From the NCBI GenBank assembly GCA_045106855.1, contig JBGCFI010000009.1:124001-188000 (forward strand): a stretch of DNA of 64,000 bases, in the 5' to 3' direction. The notes under the pieces are model-generated. The model worked only from the letters and a program-made list of their open reading frames with translations. It was not told where the DNA came from and searched no databases. The stretch is from Granulosicoccus sp045106855 (lineage in GTDB: Bacteria; Pseudomonadota; Gammaproteobacteria; Granulosicoccales; Granulosicoccaceae). This document shows, piece by piece, positions 55,270-64,000 of this stretch (its first letter is position 1; every line of letters begins with the position of its first letter). The translations under genes were made by a program, and so were the position numbers.

Positions 55270-58200
55270 GTGCCTGAATCACCAGCCATATTACTCTCCA
55301 ACGCCTATAAAACGGCTTCACGCTGGGGTCGTCTCTACGGCTCATCGGAGTCGCTTGCCATCGCCGAATATGCCAATGAGCATCAGGGGCTATGTGTTGT
55401 GGTGACGCCAAGCACATCTGACTTACTGCAACTGGAGATCGAATTACAGTTCTATGCAGGTGCTCAAACTCCAGTACACGTGCTAGGTGACTGGGAGACA
55501 CTGACTTATGATCGAGTGTCACCACACCAGGACATCATTTCACAGCGTATTCGTACCCTGTATTCACTGGGCGACACTAAACAGGGCATTCTTCTACTGA
55601 CAGCTGCAGCGCTCATGCAGAGAATGCCGCCCCGCAGTTTTCTCGATCAGCATGCTCTGATGATCAAGACCGGCGATAACCTGGCTCTGGCTGAATTTCG
55701 CGTGCGTCTGGTCGAAGCCGGCTATCGGCTGGTTACCCAGGTAGAAGAACACGGCGAATTTGCGGTTCGAGGCTCTATCCTCGATCTTTTTCCAATGAGC
55801 AGTCATCAGCCGTTTCGGGTGGAGTTTTTCGATGATGAGATCGAAACCATCCGTACTTTCGATGTCGATACTCAGCGAGGATTAACAAAGGCTGACCTTA
55901 TCGAACTGTTGCCTGCACATGAATTCCCGTTGAACGAAGAGGGTATTGCATTATTCAGACGTCAGTATCGAAACAGTTTTGCCGCGGAAAGTAAAAATAC
56001 ACCCATTTACCAGGAAGTCAGTGAAGGCCGTGCTCCCGCGGGTATCGAATACTATATGCCGTTGTTTTTTGAGCAGACCTCGTCATTGTTTGCCTATCTA
56101 CCCGAAGCTGCGGGCTTCATTATGGTCGATGGATCCATGCAGGCAATGGAGCAATTTGAATCCAACACCGCCGATCGATATGAACAGCGTCGACATGATG
56201 TAGAACGCCCTATCCTGCCCCCCGAAGAAATCTATATCAGTAGCGAAGAAATCAAAAAACTGCTTGATGATCAATCTGTCTTGCTAACCCAACGCTTCGA
56301 AATAGAATCACCTGATAAAAAATCCATCAACGCACAAACTGAAGCACCGGGGCTTTTTGCCATAGAACCTCGTGGCGAGAGACCCATGGGTGCCATCCAG
56401 GACTTTCTTGGAAAGTTCTCTGGCAAAGTACTTTTCGTTGCTGAATCCACCGGTCGCAGAGAGGCTCTGCTGGATCAACTCGTAGGTAACAGACTGACAC
56501 CGGAAACCGTTGATAGCTGGGCCGCTTTTTTGTCGAGTGATCGAACCCTTTGTCTGACTACTGCAGCTATTGATCGCGGACTACAGTTGCCGGAAGCCGG
56601 CATTGCATTGATCACGGAGAACCAGCTCGGATCGGGGCGAATAAAACGTCGGGAACGTCGTCGTCCGACACGTGACTCGGAAAGCATTATTTCCAATCTG
56701 ACCGACCTGAGCATCGGCGCACCCGTTGTGCATATCGACCATGGCGTTGGCCGATATCAAGGCATGACTACGCTGAGTGTTGGTGATGTCAGCAACGAAT
56801 ACCTGACTATCCACTATGCAGGTGATGACAAGCTTTATGTGCCGGTCGCCTCGCTGCACCTGATCAGTCGTTATGCCGGTGCTAGTGAAGAATCAGCGCC
56901 TTTGCACAAACTCGGTACCGACACCTGGCAGAAGGTTCGTCGCAAGGCCGCTGAAAAAGCCTACGATGTGGCAGCAGAGCTATTGGAAATCCATGCGCGG
57001 CGTGCCGCACGTGAGGGTTTTGCGTTCCCTGAAAACTCTGATAATTACGCCATATTCAGTGACGCTTTTCCGTTCGAAGAAACACCGGATCAACTACAGG
57101 CCATAGAGGCTGTGGTGGAAGATTTGCGTTCTCCTCAACCAACCGATCGCGTCGTCTGTGGAGACGTGGGCTTTGGCAAAACCGAAGTTGCCATGCGTGC
57201 AGCGTTCGTTGCAGTAGATGCCGGTAAACAGGTAGCGGTTCTGGTACCCACGACTTTGCTTGCCAAGCAACATCATCAGAATTTCCAGGACCGCTTTGCC
57301 GACTGGCCAGTACAGATCGAAGCGCTATCTCGATTCGAGACAGCCAAAGAACAGAAAGGCATCATGAAGAAACTTGCCGAAGGTGGTGTGGACATCATCA
57401 TAGGTACACACAAACTTTTAAGTAAGGACATTCGGTACAAGAATCTAGGCCTCGTTATTATCGACGAAGAGCACCGATTCGGTGTGCGCCACAAGGAGCA
57501 CATGAAGGCACTGCGAGCGGAGGTGGACATTGTCACACTCACTGCAACACCCATACCGCGCACACTCAATATGGGTCTTGCCGGTATGCGCGATCTTTCC
57601 ATCATTGCAACACCACCTCAACACCGTCATGCAATCAAGACATTTGTTGGTGAATGGTCCGACGTGCAGATTCGAGAAGCCTGCGAACGCGAGCTCGTCC
57701 GAGGTGGTCAGGTGTACTTCCTGCACAATGAAGTACAAACCATAGAACGCATAACTGAAGATCTACAACGAATCGTGCCTGGTGCCAAGGTGAATTACGC
57801 ACACGGCCAGATGCGTGAGGCTGATCTTGAGCAAGTTATGAGCGATTTCTATCATCAGCGCTTCAACATTCTGGTGGCCACGACCATTATAGAAAGCGGT
57901 ATAGATATACCTAGCGCAAATACCATTCTTATAAATCGTGCGGACAAGCTCGGGCTAGCACAGTTACATCAGCTGCGCGGCCGGGTTGGACGCTCACATC
58001 ATCGTGCTTACGCCTACCTGATTACTCCCCCAAAAGGATCGATGACATCAGATGCAGAAAAGAGATTGCAAGCGATCGAATCACTGGAGGACCTGGGCGT
58101 CGGATTTACACTGGCCACACACGATTTGGAAATACGCGGTGCGGGGGAACTCTTGGGTGAGGGTCAAAGCGGACAGATTCAGGAAATCGGCTTTACCTTG

Positions 58201-58725
58201 TATAGCGAACTGCTGGCCCGTGCCGTAAAAGCCCTCAAGGAAGGCAAGTTGCCGGATTACGACAAACCACTTGCTCAAGGTACCGAAGTTGATCTTGGAG
58301 TGCCCGCTCTGCTTCCTGAAGATTATGTACCGGACGTACATCAGCGATTGATTCTTTACAAGAGAATCTCGCATGCCTCCGATAGCGAGGCTCTACGTGA
58401 TCTGAAAATCGAGCTAATCGACAGATTTGGCCTGCTGCCTGTGCAAACAGAGCGTTTGTTTGATGTCATGCGATTGCGCCAGCGTTGCGAGACTCTGGGC
58501 ATCGAGCGTCTGGAAATAAACCCGGGCGGTGCACGCATAGTATTTGCCAATGAACCCAATATCGATCCTATGGCACTGATACAAATAATTCAGCGACATA
58601 ATGACATTTACAAATTTGATGGCAAACAAATATTGCGGGTAATAAAGGCATTTGCAGAATCCGAAGAAGCACAAGTGTTTGTTGACGACTTACTGGATAC
58701 GCTAGCCATGCCCAAAGCTGCTTAG
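55270..58725 (+). CDS. mfd: Transcription-repair coupling factor
   Basis: The 1151-residue protein starts at GTG 55270. It has the UvrB-like N-terminal module (about 1-330), a CarD-like RNA polymerase-interaction domain (about 480-545: GAPVVHIDHGVGRYQGM), the RecG-like translocase with Walker A GDVGFGKTEVA (about 628-638) and DEEH in VIIDEEHRFG (about 734), and the C-terminal TRCF domain (about 1000-1100). It removes stalled RNA polymerase and recruits UvrA. It is monocistronic and convergent with the imelysin-like gene by 22 bases. Confidence 0.97.
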   Translation: MPESPAILLSNAYKTASRWGRLYGSSESLAIAEYANEHQGLCVVVTPSTSDLLQLEIELQFYAGAQTPVHVLGDWETLTYDRVSPHQDIISQRIRTLYSLGDTKQGILLLTAAALMQRMPPRSFLDQHALMIKTGDNLALAEFRVRLVEAGYRLVTQVEEHGEFAVRGSILDLFPMSSHQPFRVEFFDDEIETIRTFDVDTQRGLTKADLIELLPAHEFPLNEEGIALFRRQYRNSFAAESKNTPIYQEVSEGRAPAGIEYYMPLFFEQTSSLFAYLPEAAGFIMVDGSMQAMEQFESNTADRYEQRRHDVERPILPPEEIYISSEEIKKLLDDQSVLLTQRFEIESPDKKSINAQTEAPGLFAIEPRGERPMGAIQDFLGKFSGKVLFVAESTGRREALLDQLVGNRLTPETVDSWAAFLSSDRTLCLTTAAIDRGLQLPEAGIALITENQLGSGRIKRRERRRPTRDSESIISNLTDLSIGAPVVHIDHGVGRYQGMTTLSVGDVSNEYLTIHYAGDDKLYVPVASLHLISRYAGASEESAPLHKLGTDTWQKVRRKAAEKAYDVAAELLEIHARRAAREGFAFPENSDNYAIFSDAFPFEETPDQLQAIEAVVEDLRSPQPTDRVVCGDVGFGKTEVAMRAAFVAVDAGKQVAVLVPTTLLAKQHHQNFQDRFADWPVQIEALSRFETAKEQKGIMKKLAEGGVDIIIGTHKLLSKDIRYKNLGLVIIDEEHRFGVRHKEHMKALRAEVDIVTLTATPIPRTLNMGLAGMRDLSIIATPPQHRHAIKTFVGEWSDVQIREACERELVRGGQVYFLHNEVQTIERITEDLQRIVPGAKVNYAHGQMREADLEQVMSDFYHQRFNILVATTIIESGIDIPSANTILINRADKLGLAQLHQLRGRVGRSHHRAYAYLITPPKGSMTSDAEKRLQAIESLEDLGVGFTLATHDLEIRGAGELLGEGQSGQIQEIGFTLYSELLARAVKALKEGKLPDYDKPLAQGTEVDLGVPALLPEDYVPDVHQRLILYKRISHASDSEALRDLKIELIDRFGLLPVQTERLFDVMRLRQRCETLGIERLEINPGGARIVFANEPNIDPMALIQIIQRHNDIYKFDGKQILRVIKAFAESEEAQVFVDDLLDTLAMPKAA

Positions 58726-58747
58726 ACAATGCACATCATATGTACAG

Positions 58748-59842
58748 TTAATCACCGTCTTCACTATTAAAGCCTGCTGTGATACCCAGGGTATTGGACA
58801 CGGACCGGATTAATGTAAACCTGATCCCTGCCACAACCGCCGCCAGTTTGTGCATAAGAACCTTTACTTCGGACTTCAGACTACCATCCAGTTCGACAAA
58901 ATACACAATGGGTTTCAGCTCTGACAAAACATGATCTATATATTCAAACTCGATACGCAACGTCTCATCAAATCGAGTGCCATGCAACATTCCAGAATCC
59001 AGCAATAAAGCTCTAAGACCCTTCAAGTTGCCAGTAAGCATAGCCACTGTTCGTTGGCTGACCCACAATGGAGTTTGTTGCATTGTCCGGGAATCGTTAG
59101 ATAGTAAGGGCTTCAGCTTACCTTCCAGTACAACATCCAGGCCGACTTTGGCTTGCGTGAATACACTGCGTAAAACTTCCTCTGAGCTTCTAAAATATGC
59201 GGATTCCGCATTAGGTACGAGCAATGCTTTTACAAACTCGGTATCGGACTGCCAACCTGCTTCCAGCTCAGCCGCCATAGTCGCAATGTTTTCCACGATG
59301 GCGGGAATAAGTTCGCATTGTGGCGAGATTTCTATCGGTTGAAATTCCGGCTTGTACAAAAGCCTCTCCAACGCGGGGAATCCTTGTACAGCAACACTTT
59401 TACCAGCTAATGCAGCCACCGATACGGGTGCAGCGTCCATGGATGACACAAGCGCTTGAAGTTGTCGCTGCGCAACTCTTCGTTTGTCAGGCCAATAGAA
59501 AATCCTGTTCTGGATATTGTTATCAAGCATGGGGCCAATGCGGAAAAACTCGATGGCCGCATAGTTCTCAACAAGACCAGCGAACCGCTGCTGCATCTTG
59601 TACACGCTGGATGCTGGTCTTCTTTGGCAAAGGTCAGTAACGTTAGATGCCCATTGTCTGGCAGACTCTGCGAATTCTGTATGGAGTGGCTGATAAATTC
59701 TATTGAGCAGATTGTCAGGCAATGGAGACTCTTCATCCAGTTCTCCGGACAAAGCATCAACTCCGGGAACAAGCAGGGCAAGAAACAACAGAGCACGGCC
59801 AGCAGCCAGCTTGCTAAATTTCCTAATCAACATTAGATCCAT
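58748..59842 (-). CDS. Imelysin family (M75-type) periplasmic protein
   Basis: The frame is taken from ATG 59842, five bases after an AGGA. N-terminal RKFSKLAAGRALLFLALLVPGVDALS is a basic-hydrophobic signal peptide in two parts of under 20 residues each side. The remainder is helical and contains VQGFPALERLLYKP, the position of the imelysin GxHxxE motif; here the His is Pro, as in a subset of the family. Such proteins are linked to iron uptake, but the usual partner (di-heme or iron-regulated lipoprotein) is not adjacent. Assignment rests on fold-level resemblance, not a search. Confidence 0.7.
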   Translation of the reverse strand: MDLMLIRKFSKLAAGRALLFLALLVPGVDALSGELDEESPLPDNLLNRIYQPLHTEFAESARQWASNVTDLCQRRPASSVYKMQQRFAGLVENYAAIEFFRIGPMLDNNIQNRIFYWPDKRRVAQRQLQALVSSMDAAPVSVAALAGKSVAVQGFPALERLLYKPEFQPIEISPQCELIPAIVENIATMAAELEAGWQSDTEFVKALLVPNAESAYFRSSEEVLRSVFTQAKVGLDVVLEGKLKPLLSNDSRTMQQTPLWVSQRTVAMLTGNLKGLRALLLDSGMLHGTRFDETLRIEFEYIDHVLSELKPIVYFVELDGSLKSEVKVLMHKLAAVVAGIRFTLIRSVSNTLGITAGFNSEDGD

Positions 59843-60036
59843 TGTCATCCTGAAGAGTGAAAAATCGATGGACATTACCCTCAATGACTATGATTCTCTC
59901 CTCCATGATAAGCGGTGCCGGAGTGCTTGTCATGGACCCTGCTTAAACATCGCACAGTCAGTTGATTGCAACAACGCCAGCCCGTCAAGACAGGTTTAGA
60001 AAGGGCCGTGAATATTCGTTAAGTTAACACGTGTCA

Positions 60037-60897
60037 TCATGACATCCACCGAGCACCCATGACACAAAGCACTACCAGAATGGAGGTGACGATCATAGCG
60101 GCGCTGATCGCCTCCTTGAGCACGACGGCCGCGAGCATCAGCCCGAAGAATGGCTGCAACAACTGGAGCTGGCCAACTGCGGCAATACCACCTTGCGCAA
60201 GCCCGCGGTACCAGAAAATGAATCCGATCAGCATACTGAACATGGATACATACGCTAATCCCAGCCAGGCAGGCGCCCCGACTTGTGAAAAACTGTCGGG
60301 CTTGAGGAACAGGCTGCCGACCAGCATCAACGGCAAAGAGAATACAAGTGCCCAACAGATAACTTGCCAGCCACCGAGTTTTCTGGACAACTTGGCGCCT
60401 TCTGCATACCCCAAGCCGCACACAATGATGGCTGCCAGCATGAAGCTATCACCAATTAGCGATGCAGATGCATCATTGGACAAGGCAAAACCAACTACCA
60501 CAGCGCTACCTGAGGCTGCAAATATCCAGAAAGCACGCTGCGGACGCTCGCCGGCGCGTAGCACGCCAAACAAAGCAGTTGCCAAAGGCAACAAGGCGAT
60601 AAACACGATTGAATGTGCAGCAGTGATATGCCGAAGCGCAAGCGCTGTTAGTAATGGAAACCCGACGACAACGCCGAAGGCGACGATGAGCAAAGATGGT
60701 GCATCCTCGCGACTCGGTCGCTTCACTCGCCAAGCTGCCAGCAATAGGCAGCCCATTAGACCTGCGAGACTTGCCCGGGCGACCGTGAGAAACACGGGAT
60801 CAAAATCCTGAACGGCAGCCCGGGTAGCCGGCAAAGACGCACTGAAAATCAACATGCCCAGAAAACCGTTTAACCAACCGGCTAATGACGTATTCAT
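60037..60897 (-). CDS. EamA/DMT-family transporter
   Basis: The 286-residue protein has ten membrane segments in two EamA repeats (about 1-135 and 145-286), with the repeat ends rich in small residues and a QLQLLQPFFGLMLAAVVLKE segment near residue 240-260, typical of the family. Substrate cannot be told. It is upstream of nothing in the same unit that reveals its role; the GNAT gene lies just before it on the same strand with 21 bases between, so the two may be co-transcribed and could detoxify or export the same metabolite (inference). Confidence 0.87.
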   Translation of the reverse strand: MNTSLAGWLNGFLGMLIFSASLPATRAAVQDFDPVFLTVARASLAGLMGCLLLAAWRVKRPSREDAPSLLIVAFGVVVGFPLLTALALRHITAAHSIVFIALLPLATALFGVLRAGERPQRAFWIFAASGSAVVVGFALSNDASASLIGDSFMLAAIIVCGLGYAEGAKLSRKLGGWQVICWALVFSLPLMLVGSLFLKPDSFSQVGAPAWLGLAYVSMFSMLIGFIFWYRGLAQGGIAAVGQLQLLQPFFGLMLAAVVLKEAISAAMIVTSILVVLCVMGARWMS

Positions 60898-60918
60898 GCA
60901 AAATCCCAGATAAAAGCC

Positions 60919-61806
60919 CTATCCGAGTTCAAGGGTTGCTACACCGAACAGACGTCGTTCATCAATCACAGGCCCTTCGCCCTTATACATTCTGGCTGTG
61001 TCAAATACGGGTTGAAGAGACAAAGATTCGGCAATTTGTATCGATAAGACGTTTACCTCAGGAATATCAATCATCACCGTCTGGTTTTTCGTGACAGCGC
61101 TCGAGGCGTGCAATAACTGTGTGGCTATGCTCTGTGAATCCGCCAACCACGGTCCGACCTTGTAGCCCTCGAGACATTTACGCAGCCCTATGACGCCAAC
61201 AACTCTTCCTGCCTGCAGTGCTATGAAAGCGCTTCGAGAATCGCAAGCCTGCATCCAGGCTTGGAAAAAGCGGATTCGTTCAAAACCACCAACATCTGCG
61301 TCGTAGTCGATAATAGCGCCAACATTGTTTGCTGTTGCCTCAGCAACACTCACCTCACCTGCCGCTCCACTGAGCAAGGGGTGGTCATCCTGAATAGCAA
61401 GTACTCCCTGAAAGCGCCTATTACCAAAACAGTAGACAAAACCTGACTGGCGATAATTGTCCTGCTGGTCGGCAACACCATCTAGTCCGACAGTATGTTT
61501 TTCAATGGCGTCCAACGCACGACTCCAGGTCGCCATGCCATACCCTTTACCACGATACCCCGGCAAACAAAGATACAAACCCAGGAAAGCCTGTGCAGAT
61601 GTGTATTTTACAAGGCTGATACCGGCAACAATTTTCTCGTCGATAGTTGTCACTAGAAAACCGGTGGCATCCGCTGCATAAAACAACCGGGCATCATCCA
61701 GTCCCGGGTTCCATCCCTCATCACCAGCCCATCTCAACAGAAGTTCCACATCCTCGAGGGTTGCAACGCGCGTGTTCACAACGGAATCGGTTGTCTTGAT
61801 GATCAT
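60919..61806 (-). CDS. GNAT N-acetyltransferase with a second acetyltransferase-like domain
   Basis: From ATG 61806 (MIIKTTDSVVNTRVATLEDVE) the protein has 295 residues. An N-terminal GNAT domain (about 10-130) has the acetyl-CoA motif GYRGKGYGMATW. The C-terminal half (about 165-290) resembles the Acetyltransf_18/YitH-type second domain, with QAGRVVGVIGLRKC and NVLSIQIAESLSLQPVFDTARM. A longer frame starts at 61857. Acceptor is unknown. It is paired with the EamA transporter downstream and divergent from the polyamine ABC genes by about 150 bases. Confidence 0.78.
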   Translation of the reverse strand: MIIKTTDSVVNTRVATLEDVELLLRWAGDEGWNPGLDDARLFYAADATGFLVTTIDEKIVAGISLVKYTSAQAFLGLYLCLPGYRGKGYGMATWSRALDAIEKHTVGLDGVADQQDNYRQSGFVYCFGNRRFQGVLAIQDDHPLLSGAAGEVSVAEATANNVGAIIDYDADVGGFERIRFFQAWMQACDSRSAFIALQAGRVVGVIGLRKCLEGYKVGPWLADSQSIATQLLHASSAVTKNQTVMIDIPEVNVLSIQIAESLSLQPVFDTARMYKGEGPVIDERRLFGVATLELG

Positions 61807-61953
61807 GAATTCTGAAGACTCATACTGAATTTTGACGGATGGTATGAAGTTTGACACAGCATGTCATAACCGGCTATTTTTACCTGTATTTCTAATTTTT
61901 CGCACCATAACATGGCAATCCAATACCGATCATGACCCAAAATAGAGCGCGCT

Positions 61954-62961
61954 ATGGATATTAAGGGCCAGGTACTGGAGCTTGTCCAGCTGACGAAAAG
62001 CTACGGTTCGAGCGCATTGGCGGTAGACCGGTTCTCTCAACGTTTCGAGGCGGGCACTTATGTTTGTCTGCTCGGCCCATCCGGCTGTGGGAAAAGCTCA
62101 ACGCTTCGCATGATCGCCGGACATGAGTCAGTGTCCAGCGGTGATATCAAATTGGACGATGTCTCAATAATCCGCAAACCACCGGCACAGCGTGGCACAG
62201 CCATGATGTTCCAGAACTACGCACTTTTTCCTCACCTCACAGTTCTCGACAATGTCGCATTCAGTCTGCGCATGGCAGGTGTTAGCCAGGCGGAACGACA
62301 TGCAAAAGCCAACGAGCTTTTATCGCTGGTTCAAATGCAGGACTTTGCACAACGGCTGCCAGACCAACTATCCGGGGGCCAGCAGCAACGTGTCGCGTTG
62401 GCGCGAGCCCTGATTACGCAACCTTCCGTTCTGCTGCTCGACGAGCCGCTGTCAGCGCTCGATCCGTTCCTGCGCATCAACATGCGCAGTGAGTTATCTC
62501 GCTTGCAGCGCGAGCTGGGCATCACCTTCATACATGTTACGCACAGTCAGGATGAGGCTCTGGCACTAGCCGATCATATTGTCCTGATGAACAACGCCGT
62601 GATAGAACAGTCTGGCTCTCCGCACGAGATTTTCAACAAGCCTCGAACCGACTTCGTCGCACGCTTCATGGGGGGGCACAATGTGCTTACCGTCGATGGT
62701 CAGCTCAGCACGTTGCGTACTGATAAAACCGATCTTGTCCCGGAAGCTGCCGAGACCGGTTATGTACCTACCGTGGTTGAACATGTCGAGTACCTTGGCA
62801 GAACCGTCAATGTGACCGTTAAAGACGATCATCAGGAAACGTTAGTGTCATCCGTATCGGATGATCATTATCAGAACTACCGATGGAGACCCGGAGATAC
62901 AGCAGGTGTTCGCTGGGATCCAAAAGACTTGCACCCAGTGCAACAAAGCAGTGCCCAGTAA
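61954..62961 (+). CDS. ABC transporter ATP-binding protein, spermidine/putrescine type (PotA-like)
   Basis: The 335-residue ATPase has Walker A LLGPSGCGKSSTLRM (about 35-49), Q-loop MMFQNYALFPHLTV, signature LSGGQQQRVALARAL, Walker B VLLLDEPLSALDPF and H-loop VTHSQDEALAL. The C-terminal TOBE-like domain (about 245-335) begins RFMGGHNVLTVDG. The CUT1/PotA-type layout and the next gene, a PotD-like binding protein, suggest import of a polyamine or related cation. Permease genes would follow beyond the window. Confidence 0.88.
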   Translation: MDIKGQVLELVQLTKSYGSSALAVDRFSQRFEAGTYVCLLGPSGCGKSSTLRMIAGHESVSSGDIKLDDVSIIRKPPAQRGTAMMFQNYALFPHLTVLDNVAFSLRMAGVSQAERHAKANELLSLVQMQDFAQRLPDQLSGGQQQRVALARALITQPSVLLLDEPLSALDPFLRINMRSELSRLQRELGITFIHVTHSQDEALALADHIVLMNNAVIEQSGSPHEIFNKPRTDFVARFMGGHNVLTVDGQLSTLRTDKTDLVPEAAETGYVPTVVEHVEYLGRTVNVTVKDDHQETLVSSVSDDHYQNYRWRPGDTAGVRWDPKDLHPVQQSSAQ

Positions 62962-63021
62962 CTTATAACGACAAAATCCAGCTGACTTTTTCACATAGAC
63001 TAAAAAAGGGAAAACTTGCAA

Positions 63022-64000
63022 ATGACCGATATTTCGAAAATAGAACAACTCCAGTCCTTGGGGCCGAAAGGCGCGGGGCGCCGTAAGCTTTTGAAAGGCG
63101 CAGCAGCAACGGTTGCCGCCGGCACCATTACAGGCGCACCAATGATCTGGGCGCAAAATATCAAAGATGTGACGCTAAGACAGTTCGGCACCGGTGTCTC
63201 CAATCTCAACGATGTTGCCAACAAGGTCAAAGAAGATCTCGGCTTCACGCTTGAAATGACGGCACTCGATTCCGATTCGGTCGCTCAGCGCGCGGCAACT
63301 CAGCCAAAATCGTTTGATATCGCTGACATCGAATACTGGATATGCAAAAAAGTCTGGCCAGCAGGCAATCTGCAACCCATGGACACATCCAAGATAGCCA
63401 ATTACGACAAGATCGTTGGTATTTTTCGTGATGGCAAGTTGAACCCTGACAGCACCATCGCACAGGGAACAGCCCCCCACAGCGTCGGATTCGTCGATGG
63501 GCCGGATGGAAAATCTTTTGTCAATGAAGAATCAGGCTGGATGACTCTCATCCCGACTATCTACAACGCCGATACGCTTGGTATAAGACCGGATCTTATC
63601 GGTCGTCCTATCGAGTCCTGGTCTGAACTGCTCAACCCCGAATTCAAGGGCAAAGCATCGATCCTGGACATCTCCTCAATCGGCATCATGGATGCGGCAA
63701 TGGTCTGCGAAGCGATGGGTGAAATCAGCTATGGCGACAAAGGCAACATGACTCGCGACGAGATCGACAAGACCATGGCTATCATGATCGAAGCGAAAAA
63801 GAACGGTCAGTTCCGTGCGTTCTGGAAGAGCTTTGATGAGAGTGTAAACCTCATGTCGTCAGGCGAAGTCGTCATCCAGTCCATGTGGTCTCCTGCTATC
63901 ACAGCTGTGCGTGCCAAAGGTATCCCATGCGTCTATCAACCACTTAAAGAAGGCTATCGCTCCTGGGGTGGTGGTATCGGTCTGTCCAGAAACCTGTCTG
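63022..64000 (+). CDS. Tat-exported PotD-like extracellular solute-binding protein, partial (right edge)
   Basis: The frame is open from ATG 63022 to the window end (326 codons), following the ATPase by 60 bases. The N-terminus has GRRKLLKGAAATVAAGTI, a twin-arginine motif with hydrophobic stretch and a likely cut near APMIWAQ. The mature part (DVTLRQFGTGVSN, FDIADIEYW, SWSELLNPEFKGKASILD) resembles spermidine/putrescine-type binding proteins. Tat export implies folding before translocation or a protected ligand. The C-terminus and ligand residues are missing from view. Confidence 0.87.
   Translation, partial: MTDISKIEQLQSLGPKGAGRRKLLKGAAATVAAGTITGAPMIWAQNIKDVTLRQFGTGVSNLNDVANKVKEDLGFTLEMTALDSDSVAQRAATQPKSFDIADIEYWICKKVWPAGNLQPMDTSKIANYDKIVGIFRDGKLNPDSTIAQGTAPHSVGFVDGPDGKSFVNEESGWMTLIPTIYNADTLGIRPDLIGRPIESWSELLNPEFKGKASILDISSIGIMDAAMVCEAMGEISYGDKGNMTRDEIDKTMAIMIEAKKNGQFRAFWKSFDESVNLMSSGEVVIQSMWSPAITAVRAKGIPCVYQPLKEGYRSWGGGIGLSRNLS

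Noticed and set aside
60059..60811. Plus-strand frame of 250 codons opposite the EamA transporter
   Set aside because: Its Ser/Thr/Ala/Pro-rich composition is what the complement of a membrane-protein gene gives; no motifs.

Overview
The window comes from a gammaproteobacterial chromosome. The evidence is HflD next to MnmA, a CysB-like LysR regulator, AcnB, a YcfD-type ribosomal oxygenase, LolCD, MsbA/LpxK/KdsB, the thrS-infC-rpmI-rplT-pheS-pheT-ihfA-merR block, and tRNAs with encoded CCA. There is a Gram-negative export and LPS apparatus throughout. Base composition looks close to half GC by eye. I see no phage, transposon, integrase or CRISPR array. The exopolysaccharide genes, a Tat-dependent binding protein and a chemoreceptor suggest a free-living, probably marine, biofilm-forming lineage (inference).

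Region 1 (1-15.6 kb) is an exopolysaccharide locus of the type usually linked to exosortase/PEP-CTERM systems. A minus-strand run reads Wza-like export lipoprotein, Wzz-like chain-length protein, BY-kinase-like protein with destroyed nucleotide-binding motifs, beta-barrel protein, glycosyltransferase, WalW-type deacetylase, Wzx-like flippase, NodB deacetylase and an O-antigen ligase/polymerase cut by the left edge. A membrane J-domain protein is divergent from it. An initiating sugar-phosphate transferase (minus), a UDP-sugar dehydrogenase and a UDP-uronate epimerase (both plus) follow. Together they predict synthesis, flipping, polymerisation, export and deacetylation of a uronic-acid-containing polymer. 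No exosortase or PEP-CTERM substrate is visible here.

Region 2 (15.7-29.6 kb) is mostly housekeeping: a YdcF/ElyC-like protein, a LysR regulator, mnmA, hflD, a chemoreceptor, acnB, uvrB, tRNA-Asn with a clear promoter and terminator, and a di-heme peroxidase-family lipoprotein. Region 3 (29.6-32.2 kb) is an AT-rich gene-poor stretch followed by an unrecognised 403-residue protein with a structured 3' region and a strong terminator.

Region 4 (32.3-40.6 kb) is the translation block. The thrS leader carries two tandem hairpins that mimic the tRNA-Thr anticodon arm. infC starts with AUU. A terminator separates rplT from pheS. tRNA-Pro and tRNA-Val flank the block. Region 5 (40.6-64 kb) holds purB, the ribosomal oxygenase, two receiver-only response regulators, a Nudix hydrolase, kdsB-lpxK-msbA-exbD-exbB-comEC, a DUF2062 protein, lolD-lolC/E, mfd, an imelysin-family protein, an EamA transporter, a double GNAT protein, and a polyamine-type ABC ATPase with its Tat-exported binding protein running off the right edge.
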